Origin: Devosia equisanguinis
GTDB taxonomy: Bacteria > Pseudomonadota > Alphaproteobacteria > Rhizobiales > Hyphomicrobiaceae
Length of the DNA: 33,325 nucleotides
Reading direction: 5' to 3'
NCBI GenBank assembly: GCA_945889015.1
Contig: CAMDBL010000020.1
Coordinates: forward strand, 1 to 33,325
Both the position numbers and the translations under genes were made by a program. Shown here piece after piece: positions 14,126-21,820 of the stretch. The notes beneath the pieces were generated by a model. The model did no database searches. It was not told the DNA's origin and worked only from the letters and a program-made list of their open reading frames with translations. Positions within the stretch are counted from its first letter, which is position 1, and every line of letters begins with the position of its first letter.

Positions 14126-15223
14126 TCAGAGCCGATCACGCGACACGGCCCCCGGGGTTATCCCTGCCGCCGTCTCGAATTTCGCGACGACACCGCCCAC
14201 CATTGCGCGCCGGATCTGTGTCGGCAGCTGGAACTTGCGGCGGTAGGCGCCCGGGGTCATGCCGGTGAGCCGCTTGAACAGCGCCCGGAAATAGCGCGGA
14301 TCCTGATAGCCGATCTCGGCCGCGATGGCCTCGACCGGGCTGTAGGTCGTCTCCAGAAGCTGCTTGGCTTCCTCGATCCGCAACGCCTGCACGTAGGCGA
14401 GCGGCGACTGCCCGGTGGCATTCTTGAACCGGCGGTCGAAGGTGCGCTTGGGAAGCCCCGACCGCTGCACCAGCAAGGCGACCACGTCGTGCCGGTCGTA
14501 ATTGTCCGCGAGCCACGTCTGCAGCCGGTTGACGACGCAGTCGCGGTGATCGGCGTTCTGCACCAGCGAGGCGTAGGCCAGCTGACCGTCTCGATGCCAT
14601 TGATAGAGAAAGACTTTCGAGATGCGGATCGCTTCCTCGGTGCCGGCGTGGCGCGCGACCAGCAGCAGGCTCAGATCCTGCCAGGAGGACGCCCCGCCCG
14701 AGCAGACGATGCGATGTCCGGGACCGGCCTGCACGAGGATCCGCTCCTCCCTCAGCCGGACTTTGGGAAAGGCCTGGCGCATGAGGCGACCGTAGCCCCA
14801 GTGCGTCGTCGTCTCCAGGCCGTCCAGCAGCCCGGCCGCCGCCAGCACCAGCGAGCCGCCGCAGGCCGCATAGAGGAACGCGCCACGCTCGTACATGCGC
14901 CTGATCCAGTCGAGCAGCACGGGATCGAGCCGCTCGATGTCGGCGACGCTCTGCAGCAGCACGTTCGGCACGAACACGATGTCGGCGTCGCCGGTCTCGG
15001 CCACCGCTTCCTGGATTGAGATCGAGACGCCCGTGACGAGCTTCAGTTGTCCTGCGGCGGTGCCGACGAGGCGCGGCTCGAACAGTGGCGCTCCCGCCGC
15101 CGAGCCATGCAGCTGATGCCAAAGCCGGCCGACACCCCAGAGCGTGTCGAACACACCGAAAACCAGCGATGGCTCACATTCCGCGAAGACCGGAATGCTG
15201 ACGCGGCGGCATGCAGTCGGCAT
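14126..15223 (-). CDS. GlxA-family transcriptional regulator (DJ-1/PfpI domain plus AraC helix-turn-helix)
   Basis: A 365-residue regulator. Residues about 8-200 form a DJ-1/PfpI-like domain with the nucleophile-elbow-like YAACGGSLVLAAAG near 118-131. Residues about 235-335 form an AraC-type pair of helix-turn-helix units, with SGLPKRTFDRRFKNATGQSP and IGYQDPRYFRALFKRLTGMT-type elements. The best known relatives (GlxA, GbdR, CdhR) control choline, betaine, carnitine or arginine use. A GGAGG ribosome site lies six bases from the ATG. It is divergent from the methyltransferase gene at 15367 with 143 nt between, so that gene is the likeliest target. A short tail follows the DNA-binding domain. 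Confidence 0.9.
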   Translation of the reverse strand: MPTACRRVSIPVFAECEPSLVFGVFDTLWGVGRLWHQLHGSAAGAPLFEPRLVGTAAGQLKLVTGVSISIQEAVAETGDADIVFVPNVLLQSVADIERLDPVLLDWIRRMYERGAFLYAACGGSLVLAAAGLLDGLETTTHWGYGRLMRQAFPKVRLREERILVQAGPGHRIVCSGGASSWQDLSLLLVARHAGTEEAIRISKVFLYQWHRDGQLAYASLVQNADHRDCVVNRLQTWLADNYDRHDVVALLVQRSGLPKRTFDRRFKNATGQSPLAYVQALRIEEAKQLLETTYSPVEAIAAEIGYQDPRYFRALFKRLTGMTPGAYRRKFQLPTQIRRAMVGGVVAKFETAAGITPGAVSRDRL

Positions 15224-15366
15224 CGGAAACCTCCGTTGGCCCGAATGCCCCCATACCGGCCAGTCTGCCTCTCATGCGGCGCCCGCGCCAGCGCTAAGAC
15301 GTCGACGAGCCTGGCTTTCTCCCTCGAGCCCGGCTCCATCCGTCACCCAAAATGAAAGGGACTGAC
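15224..15366. promoter_or_regulatory. Divergent control region between the GlxA-type regulator and the methyltransferase
   Basis: 143 bases between two divergent starts. The arrangement suggests shared control by the GlxA-type protein. I see no clear long inverted repeat or promoter boxes. Confidence 0.35.
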
Positions 15367-16413
15367 ATGACCCTCGATATGGCAAAGCTCGAGCCTCTGC
15401 TGGGCAAGATGGTCGTCGAGCTCGGAGCCGCCTCGAACGGGGCTCTGGTCGTCATCGGCGACAAGCTCGGCCTTTACCGGGCGCTGGCCGCCGAGCCGAT
15501 GGCCACGTCCGCGCTCGCCGACCGGACCGGCACGCACGAGCGCTACGTCCGCGAGTGGGCCTCGGCCCAGGCCGCCTCCGGCTGCATCGAGTACGACGCC
15601 GCAACCGAGCGCTTCTCGCTGTCGCCGGAGCAGGCCGCGGTGCTCGCCGACGAGGAAAGCCCGGTGTTCATGGTCGGCGGCTTCCACAGCCTGCTGGCGA
15701 TCTACGCCGACGAGCCGATGCTGACCGCGGCCTTCAAAAGCGGCAAGGGCATCGGCTGGGGCGAGCACTGCAACTGCCTGTTCTGCGGCACCGAGCGGTT
15801 CTTCAAGCCGGGCTACAGTGGCCATCTCGTCTCGGAGTGGCTGCCCGCGCTCGAAGGCGTCATGAGCAAGCTCGAAACCGGCGCGCGCGTCGCCGATATC
15901 GGCTGCGGGCACGGCGCATCGACGCTGATCATGGCCGACGCCTTCCCCAAGAGCACTTTCGTCGGCATCGATTTCCACGAGCCCTCGATCGCGCATTCGC
16001 GCAAGGCGGCGGGAGGTCGGGCGAACCTGCAATTCGTGGTTGGACGCGCACAGGATTTCGGCGGCAACGACTACGACCTCGTCACCATCTTCGATGCCCT
16101 GCACGACATGGGCGACCCGATCGGCGCCGCCCGGCATATCCGAGAGGCGCTGGCGAAGAGCGGCACACTGATGATCGTCGAGCCGGCGGCGGGCGACAGC
16201 CTGGCCGAGAACCTGAACCCGGTCGGGCGGGTCTACTATGCGTTCTCGACCAGCATCTGCGTCCCCGCCTCGCTCGGCCAGGAGGTCGGGACGGCGCTCG
16301 GCGCGCAAGCCGGCGAGAAACGGCTGCGCGAGGTGCTGCGGGAGGCCGGCTTCACCCGCGTCCGCAAGGCGGTCGCCACCCCCTTCAACATGGTGCTGGA
16401 AGCGCGGCCTTAG
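15367..16413 (+). CDS. Class I SAM-dependent methyltransferase with N-terminal winged-helix domain
   Basis: A 348-residue predicted methyltransferase. Residues about 15-85 form a winged-helix, dimerisation-like domain (VVIGDKLGLYRAL, TSALADRTGTHERYVREWAS). The SAM-binding Rossmann domain follows with motif I VADIGCGHGASTL near residue 175, the acidic end of strand 2 in VGIDFHEPSI, and IFDALHDMGDP as motif IV. The segment GEHCNCLFCGTERFFKPGY between the domains resembles a conserved block in a family of unassigned bacterial methyltransferases (Rv2258c-like). I chose the ATG at 15367, which has AAAGGGA upstream, over 15352. The substrate is unknown. The divergent GlxA-type regulator probably controls it. 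The stop is 15 nt from the convergent adenosyltransferase gene. Confidence 0.85.
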   Translation: MTLDMAKLEPLLGKMVVELGAASNGALVVIGDKLGLYRALAAEPMATSALADRTGTHERYVREWASAQAASGCIEYDAATERFSLSPEQAAVLADEESPVFMVGGFHSLLAIYADEPMLTAAFKSGKGIGWGEHCNCLFCGTERFFKPGYSGHLVSEWLPALEGVMSKLETGARVADIGCGHGASTLIMADAFPKSTFVGIDFHEPSIAHSRKAAGGRANLQFVVGRAQDFGGNDYDLVTIFDALHDMGDPIGAARHIREALAKSGTLMIVEPAAGDSLAENLNPVGRVYYAFSTSICVPASLGQEVGTALGAQAGEKRLREVLREAGFTRVRKAVATPFNMVLEARP

Positions 16414-16428
16414 CCGGGCCGAATGGGC

Positions 16429-17010
16429 CTACCGGTTCTTGCCGGGCACCCAGAGCACGTCACCGGCGCCATTGTCGTTGACCGTGCGGCTGGCGACGAA
16501 CAGGAAGTCCGACAGCCGGTTGACGTATTTCAACACGGCATCGCTGACCGGCTCGTCGGGCAACGCCGCCAGCTCGACGATGATGCGCTCCGCTCGCCGG
16601 CTGACGGTACGGGCGACGTGGAGCGCCGCCGCCGCCGCCGAGCCGCCGGGCAGCACGAACGAGCGCAGCGGCTTGAGCTCGGCGTTGAGCTCGTCGATCT
16701 CGGCCTCCAGCCGGTCGACCTGTGCCTGGCTCACGCGCAGCGGCTCGTACTTCGGCTTCTCGCCACGGTCGGGGACGCACAGATCGGCGCCGAGGTCGAA
16801 CAGGTCGTTCTGGATACGCATCAGCATCGCATCGACCTTGGCGTCGCCGCCCGCCAGATGGATGCGCGCCATGCCGATGGCGGCGTTGGTCTCGTCGATG
16901 GTGCCATAGGCCGAAATGCGCAGCGCGGGCTTCGGCACCCGCTCGCCGGTGCCGAGCGCGGTGGTACCGTCGTCGCCGGTGCGCGTGTAGATCTTGTTGA
17001 GGACGACCAT
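16429..17010 (-). CDS. pduO: Cob(I)alamin adenosyltransferase, PduO type
   Basis: It transfers the adenosyl group of ATP to cob(I)alamin to make adenosylcobalamin, the cofactor of methylmalonyl-CoA mutase and related enzymes. 193 residues, normal for this class. The ATP-binding N-terminus is IYTRTGDDGTTALGTGERV (about 7-25). The five-helix bundle carries DLFDLGADL, the active-site region SFVLPGGSAAAAALH and VSRRAERIIVEL with its conserved arginines, and YVNRLSDFLFVASR. This separates it from the unrelated CobA and EutT types. It follows the HIG1-like gene by 46 nt on the same strand. No cobalamin riboswitch is visible upstream. Confidence 0.94.
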   Translation of the reverse strand: MVVLNKIYTRTGDDGTTALGTGERVPKPALRISAYGTIDETNAAIGMARIHLAGGDAKVDAMLMRIQNDLFDLGADLCVPDRGEKPKYEPLRVSQAQVDRLEAEIDELNAELKPLRSFVLPGGSAAAAALHVARTVSRRAERIIVELAALPDEPVSDAVLKYVNRLSDFLFVASRTVNDNGAGDVLWVPGKNR

Positions 17011-17056
17011 GCCCGAATCCCTCGGATGACGTTGACGTTCGATCGGCGGGGACCGG

Positions 17057-17272
17057 TCAGCGGCCGGCGTAGAGCGCCAGCATCAGCACCGCGAGAGCGA
17101 TGAATTGCAGGATCACGCGCCAGCGCATCAGCTGCTGGCTGAGATTGGTCTGCGATGTCTTGCCTTCGCCCGCGGTGCCGCTCGCCTGCGGATTGCGCGC
17201 GAGGTTGAGGATGCCGAGCACCAGCACCACCAGGACAGCACCGGTCGCCAGGAAGGTCAGATAGTAGAGCAT
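17057..17272 (-). CDS. Twin-transmembrane protein, HIG1-domain-like
   Basis: A 71-residue membrane protein with two helices, at about 3-24 and 52-68. The loop between ends in QQLMRWRVILQFIA, the arginine-rich hairpin typical of HIG1-domain proteins. In mitochondria such proteins (Rcf1/HIGD) associate with cytochrome c oxidase; bacterial members are commonly called twin transmembrane proteins and the respiratory role is inferred from that similarity. It is first in a two-gene run with the adenosyltransferase and is divergent from rsmI across 167 nt. Confidence 0.8.
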   Translation of the reverse strand: MLYYLTFLATGAVLVVLVLGILNLARNPQASGTAGEGKTSQTNLSQQLMRWRVILQFIALAVLMLALYAGR

Positions 17273-17439
17273 CGCTTCGATCCCAATCTTGCAGCGTCGC
17301 GACCGTGAAGCATCTTGGCTGGCGGCGCGTCGTCGCCGACATTCATAGTCGGGACGGCTCGCATCGGCAAAGTCTGTTGTAGGGACGCTGCCTTCCGTAC
17401 GATATGGCCTCCTGATCGGTGAATGGAAGTGCTGAACGC

Positions 17440-18408
17440 ATGACGGCGCACGACGAGGACCAGCCCGGAGACGAGCCGGCGAGCGATCCAGTGGCGAGCG
17501 GAGCCACGCCGCCGCTGGGGAGCGCCCTGTCGCCGAGCGTCGCCAACCGCCTCGCCGCGCTGCTGGCGGCGCCGCTCGCGCCGGGCCTCTACGTGGTCGC
17601 GACCCCGATCGGCAATCTGGGCGACATCACGCTGCGCGCGCTTGCCGTGCTGGCCGGCGCCGACACCGTCTATTGCGAGGACACCCGGCACAGCCGAGGA
17701 CTGTTCTCCGCTTTCGGCATCCGCCAGCGGCTGCGTTCCTATCACGATCACAACGCCGACGCCGAGCGGCCCCGCATCCTCGCCGAGCTGGCCGAGGGCA
17801 AGCGGATCGCGCTGATCTCGGACGCGGGCACGCCGCTGATCTCCGATCCAGGCTACAAGCTGGTGCGCTCGGCGATCGAGGCCGGGCACTTCGTCACCAG
17901 CCTGCCCGGCGCCTCGGCGCTGCTGGCCGCACTCGCCTCGGCCGGGCTGCCGAGCGACCGCTTCCTGTTCGCGGGCTTCCTGCCAGCCAAACAGGGCGCG
18001 CGACGGGAGGCGATCGCGGGGCTGGCCGGTATCGAGGCGACGTTGGTTCTGTACGAGGCGCCGGGACGGCTCGCCGATACGCTGGCCGATCTCGCGACGG
18101 GTCTCGGCCCTCGCGAGGCCGTGGTCGCACGTGAATTGACCAAGCTGCACGAGGAATGTCTGCGCGGGCTGCTGCCGGTGCTGGCCACCGATGTCGCCGC
18201 GCGCGAGATCCGAGGCGAAATCGTCATCCTGGTGGCGCCGCCGCCCGCCAGCTCCCGCGAGGTCGGCGACGAGCTGATCCGCGAGCGGCTCACGGCGGTG
18301 CTGGCCGAGGCTTCGCTGCGCGACGCCGCCCGCATCCTCGCCGACGAGCTGGGCGTGCCGAAGAAACGGGTCTACGATCTCGGGCTCGCGCTGAAAGTAC
18401 AGGATTGA
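17440..18408 (+). CDS. rsmI: 16S rRNA (cytidine-1402-2'-O)-methyltransferase
   Basis: RsmI methylates the ribose of C1402 in the decoding centre of 16S rRNA using SAM. 322 residues. After a polar, poorly conserved N-terminal extension of about 45 residues come the family blocks VATPIGNLGDITLRAL, YCEDTRHSRGL, ISDAGTPLISDPGYKLV, LPGASALLAALASAGLPSDR and FAGFLPAK, which form the tetrapyrrole-methylase-like fold. The C-terminal part ends with LGVPKKRVYDLGL. I place the start at ATG 17440, preceded by GGAAG; a GTG at 17419 has no ribosome site. The next gene, yraN, begins nine bases after the stop, an old and widespread pairing. Confidence 0.95.
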   Translation: MTAHDEDQPGDEPASDPVASGATPPLGSALSPSVANRLAALLAAPLAPGLYVVATPIGNLGDITLRALAVLAGADTVYCEDTRHSRGLFSAFGIRQRLRSYHDHNADAERPRILAELAEGKRIALISDAGTPLISDPGYKLVRSAIEAGHFVTSLPGASALLAALASAGLPSDRFLFAGFLPAKQGARREAIAGLAGIEATLVLYEAPGRLADTLADLATGLGPREAVVARELTKLHEECLRGLLPVLATDVAAREIRGEIVILVAPPPASSREVGDELIRERLTAVLAEASLRDAARILADELGVPKKRVYDLGLALKVQD

Positions 18409-18416
18409 GCGGGCGC

Positions 18417-18800
18417 ATGACGGGAAGCGACCACTCCGGTCCGGATGCCACCACGGAGCGGCGCAGCCGCTACCGTCGCGGTCTCTCCTCGGAATGGCTG
18501 GCGGCCGCCTATCTGCTGGTCCACGGCTACCGCATCGTCGCCCGCCGCTACCGCGCCTCGGCCGGCGAGATCGACCTGATCGCCGCGCGTGGAACGCTGG
18601 TCGCCTTCGTCGAAGTCAAGCGGCGCCGCGACGCCGTCGCCGCCGAAGCCGCCATCACGCAGCTGCAACGCCACCGCATCCAGCGCGCCGCCGACGTGTT
18701 CGTCGCCCGCCATCCGAGGTTTCGCGCGCACGAGCGCCGCTTCGACGTGATCTTCATCCTGCCGTGGCGCTGGCCCCGGCATATCGAGGGCGGGTTGTAG
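18417..18800 (+). CDS. YraN (UPF0102) family endonuclease-like protein
   Basis: A 127-residue protein of the YraN family, predicted from its core to have a restriction-endonuclease-like fold; the cellular role is not established. The nuclease core shows GEIDLIA (Asp) followed by VAFVEVKRR (Glu-x-Lys), the usual acidic and lysine residues. RGLSSEWLAAAYLLVHGYRIVARRYR near the N-terminus corresponds to the family's start, ahead of which lie about 20 variable polar residues. The start at 18417 lies nine bases after the rsmI stop, so the two are co-transcribed. Length is normal. Confidence 0.9.
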   Translation: MTGSDHSGPDATTERRSRYRRGLSSEWLAAAYLLVHGYRIVARRYRASAGEIDLIAARGTLVAFVEVKRRRDAVAAEAAITQLQRHRIQRAADVFVARHPRFRAHERRFDVIFILPWRWPRHIEGGL

Positions 18801-18860
18801 GCGGGCCGCCGCCGACGCTATCCTGCCGGGGCAATGCCGCTGACCAAGGGATGGGCCGCC

Positions 18861-19742
18861 ATGTTCTTCGAGGGCTTCACGCTGGAGCATGTCGCGGTTC
18901 GCGACGGTAATCTACGCCTGCGCCGCGGCGGCTCGGGACCACCGATCCTGCTGCTGCACGGCAATCCGCAGACGCACGCGATGTGGCACGCGGTGGCGCC
19001 CGAGCTCGCCAGGACGTACTCGGTCGTCTGTCCGGACCTGCGCGGCTACGGCGGCTCGATGAAGCCCGAGGCGAGCGCCGACCATGCGGCCTACGCCAAG
19101 ATCAACATGGCCCGCGACATGGCCGAGCTGATGAGCAAGCTCGGCCACGAGCGCTTCATCGTCGTCAGTCACGATCGGGGCAGCAGGGTGGCCCACCGGC
19201 TGGCGCTGGACTACCCCGACAAGGTGCTCAAGCTGACGGTGATGGACATCGTGCCGACGCTCGAGCACTTCGAGCGCGCCGACATGCAGTTCGGCCTCGG
19301 CTACTACCATTGGTTCTGGTTCGCCCAGCCGCATCCGTTCCCCGAGAGCCTGATCTCGGCCGCGCCCGAAATCTGGTTCAAGGCGCACACCACGCGCGAG
19401 CCCAAGGACGACGGCTTCTTTCATCCCGATGCCCTGGCCGACTATCTGCAGCATGTCCGCATGCCGCAGATGATCCGCGGCATGTGCGAGGACTATCGCG
19501 CCGCCGCCACCATCGACCTCGTCCACGACCGCGAGAGCCGCGCAGCGGGCCAGAAGATTCAATGTCCGATGCGCGTGCTGTGGGGCCGAAAGGGAAAGAT
19601 TCAGCAATGGTACGACGCAGTCGGCATCTGGCGCGACTATTGCGCGGCCGAGGTGACCGGCGGTCCGGTCAATTCTGGTCACTACCTCGCCGAGGAAGCC
19701 CCCGGCGAGGTGCTGGCGCATCTGAAGGCGTTTCTGGCTTAG
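18861..19742 (+). CDS. Alpha/beta hydrolase, fluoroacetate/haloacetate dehalogenase-like
   Basis: A 293-residue hydrolase closely resembling fluoroacetate dehalogenases such as Rhodopseudomonas RPA1163, as I recall that sequence. The nucleophile is Asp105 in SHDRGSR rather than the serine of esterases. The carboxylate-binding arginines (Arg106, Arg109), Asp129, the fluoride-pocket residues His150, Trp151 and Tyr212 (in MCEDYRA), and the catalytic His274 in SGHYL are all present. LLLHGNPQTHAMWH forms the oxyanion loop. These positions run collinearly with the characterised enzyme. Activity on fluoroacetate itself is inference; chloroacetate or another short haloacid is possible. An earlier ATG at 18834 would add nine residues; I prefer 18861, which has AAGGGA upstream and the FxGF-type start of relatives. 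It is convergent with the Bug-type gene. Confidence 0.85.
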   Translation: MFFEGFTLEHVAVRDGNLRLRRGGSGPPILLLHGNPQTHAMWHAVAPELARTYSVVCPDLRGYGGSMKPEASADHAAYAKINMARDMAELMSKLGHERFIVVSHDRGSRVAHRLALDYPDKVLKLTVMDIVPTLEHFERADMQFGLGYYHWFWFAQPHPFPESLISAAPEIWFKAHTTREPKDDGFFHPDALADYLQHVRMPQMIRGMCEDYRAAATIDLVHDRESRAAGQKIQCPMRVLWGRKGKIQQWYDAVGIWRDYCAAEVTGGPVNSGHYLAEEAPGEVLAHLKAFLA

Positions 19743-19760
19743 CCCGCCCCGATCCCGAGA

Positions 19761-20744
19761 TCAGTTCGCGCCGACGATGCCGTTCTTCTTCACGACCGCG
19801 CTCCAGCGCTCGATCTCAGAGGTGAAGAAGGTTTTCGCCCATTCCGGCGAGCGCTGATTCTTGGGGAAGACATAGACGCCCGCCGCATTGAAATCGGTGT
19901 TGAGCTTGGGATCGTCGAGCACCTTCCCCAGCGCACCGTTCAACGTTGCGATCACGTCGGGGGGCGTGCCCTTGGGGGCAAACAGCAGGTGATAGAACGA
20001 GATTTCCAGCGCCTTGCCGCCGAGACCGATCGAGGACAGGCTCGGCACGCCCGGCAGCGCCGGCGAGGGCTCTCCCGAGGTGACGCCGATCGGCTGCACG
20101 GTCTTGGCGTTGATCTGCGCCACGCCGAGCGTCATGCTGGCACAATGGACGTCGACGTGACCGGCGACGATGTCGTTCATCGACGGGCCGCCGCCGCGAT
20201 AGGCGACGTGATCGGCCGTGAACCCCAGCGTCGATGCCAGCATGACGCCGCACAGATGTCCGATCGTTCCGACGCCTGGATGGGCGACCTTGACCCGCCG
20301 TCCCGGCTCCTTGGCCCAGGCCTGGAACGCGGAGATCGTGCTCGCGGGAATGCCGTTCTTGGCGATCACGACGATCGGGCCCTGGTGGATCATGCCGACG
20401 GGCACGAGGTCCTTGCCCGGATCGAAGCCGAGCTTGGGGTAGAGCGCGGGGGTGATGGCGAGGCCGAGTTGATGCACCAGCAGTGTATAGCCGTCGGGTG
20501 CTGCCTTGGCGACGCGGCCCGAGCCAGTGCTGCCACCGGCGCCGGCGACGTTCTCGACGATGAAGGTCTGGCCGAGCGTGCGCGACATGTGATCACCGAT
20601 CTGACGCGCGGTGACGTCGGTCGGTCCGCCTGCCGCATACGGCACGACGAGGGTGATCGGCTTGCTCGGATAGGGCTGGGCGAAAGCGCTCCAGCCCCAA
20701 AACAGCGTGCTCAGTGCCGCGCACAGGCGTGCAATCGCATGCAT
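19761..20744 (-). CDS. Bug-family (tripartite tricarboxylate transporter-type) substrate-binding protein
   Basis: A secreted binding protein of 327 residues. A signal peptide covers about 1-22 and ends SAFAQ before PYPSKPITLVVPYAAGGPTD, the usual start of mature Bug proteins. Typical segments include VENVAGAGGSTG, ADGYT-like DGYTLLVH, VAYRGGGPSMNDIVAGHVD and LLFAPKGTPPDVI. Bug proteins bind small carboxylates or amides and are often orphans without TctAB membrane genes, as here. A GGGAGGA ribosome site precedes the ATG at 20744; the long frame further upstream is not used. The ligand is unknown; the neighbouring hydrolase and GMC oxidoreductase give only a weak hint of organic-acid use. Confidence 0.92.
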   Translation of the reverse strand: MHAIARLCAALSTLFWGWSAFAQPYPSKPITLVVPYAAGGPTDVTARQIGDHMSRTLGQTFIVENVAGAGGSTGSGRVAKAAPDGYTLLVHQLGLAITPALYPKLGFDPGKDLVPVGMIHQGPIVVIAKNGIPASTISAFQAWAKEPGRRVKVAHPGVGTIGHLCGVMLASTLGFTADHVAYRGGGPSMNDIVAGHVDVHCASMTLGVAQINAKTVQPIGVTSGEPSPALPGVPSLSSIGLGGKALEISFYHLLFAPKGTPPDVIATLNGALGKVLDDPKLNTDFNAAGVYVFPKNQRSPEWAKTFFTSEIERWSAVVKKNGIVGAN

Positions 20745-20881
20745 CGTGGTCGTCCTCCCGTGGACGCCCGATTCATGACGGGCATCTCGACGACCAGAGA
20801 ACATCGGCCACGCGGCAAAGGCAAGAGCTACGCGCCGGCTCCGTTGACCGACGCGGACTGTCAGATCTCGGCGCGGCGGTG

Positions 20882-21517
20882 TCAGGCGGCGACGCTCTCG
20901 TTCACCTGCTCGAAGTGGAACAGCTTGCGATGCTCCGCGGTGAGCTGGCCCTTCAGCGCCAGCACGCGGATCTCGAGGCCCGAGCCCTTGGCGAACAGAA
21001 CCGCGCTGAAGCCCGCCTCCAGAAGTGCCTTCTGCAGCGACTTGGGCGTGAATCCCGTCCTGTGGGAGTAGAAGTCCTGGCCGCTGCGCTCGATCTCGAC
21101 GCCGAAGCCATAGATCATGTCGCGGACCAGGATCGGGCCGGCCTTCGAGACGTAGATCACATCGTCGATGTCGAGATTTCGGTCGACGATCGCGCGGAAC
21201 AGGGCCTCCATGTCGGGCACGCGAACCTCGGCGAAGCCATCGGGTCTCAACACGTGCAGGAAACCCGCCAGCACATTCCTCACCTCGTGGGCGTGGTAGT
21301 GCTCGAGGTTGTGCGAGCAATAGATGCCGTCGTAGGTCAGGGACGGCAGCGTCGTCAGCTTGCGTGCATCGCACAGCACATCGGGGTTTCCGCGCGGGTC
21401 GATGTCGAGAAGATGGTGCTCCCAGCCCTTGTAATGAGACGGAATCGGAATTTCCTTGGAGTTACCGCCGACGTTGAGAACCTTGCGCGTATCGTCGGCT
21501 TTCGCCTGGAAAGTCAT
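20882..21517 (-). CDS. SAM-dependent methyltransferase (type 11-like)
   Basis: A 211-residue predicted methyltransferase. Motif I appears as VLNVGGNSKEIPIP near the N-terminus, the acidic residue after strand 2 is in LLDIDPRGNPD, and motif IV/post-motif elements are IYCSHNLEHYHAHEV and FLHVLRPDGFAEVRVPD, a pattern common in class I enzymes related to UbiE and glycan-modifying proteins. The ATG at 21517 has AGGA five bases upstream and is preferred over the one at 21538. The substrate is unknown. It lies 137 nt upstream of the Bug-type gene on the same strand and is divergent from the GMC oxidoreductase across about 300 nt. Confidence 0.8.
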   Translation of the reverse strand: MTFQAKADDTRKVLNVGGNSKEIPIPSHYKGWEHHLLDIDPRGNPDVLCDARKLTTLPSLTYDGIYCSHNLEHYHAHEVRNVLAGFLHVLRPDGFAEVRVPDMEALFRAIVDRNLDIDDVIYVSKAGPILVRDMIYGFGVEIERSGQDFYSHRTGFTPKSLQKALLEAGFSAVLFAKGSGLEIRVLALKGQLTAEHRKLFHFEQVNESVAA

Positions 21518-21820
21518 CACTGTCCTGCCCTTTTGCAAGCCGCACGCGACCGCTGGCGCCGAGCGTGGCGGTCTCCCCTACCGAATCACGATTCTCGCAG
21601 ATCGTCAGCCCTCTGCAAAGCGCCTTTACTCGAGCCGTCAGTCCGGCTACTCGCGTCCGCGCGAAAGAGTTGAGACCCGCAGGGAATGCATGGTCGGAGT
21701 GCCCGAACCTGCCGGCTCGCGGCAAGGCCGAACTGGCTCAGCATGCCGGTGTTCGGATAGAGATGACCGGAGCCGAGACCAAGCGTCCTCGGCCGCACGT
21801 CAGGGGAGGAGCAATTCCGC
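21518..21820. promoter_or_regulatory. Divergent intergenic region between the methyltransferase and GMC oxidoreductase
   Basis: About 300 bases with no supported gene. Promoters for both flanking genes should be here. It contains a small TGCCG/CGGCA hairpin near 21710-21724 and, at the right end, the GGGGAGGAG ribosome site of the oxidoreductase. A minus-strand frame covering 21586-21843 has no recognisable product. Confidence 0.4.

Noticed and set aside
16429-17439. Cobalamin riboswitch near the adenosyltransferase.
   Set aside because: The gene is preceded closely by the HIG1-like gene, and the 167-base leader region shows no B12-box-like sequence that I can recognise.
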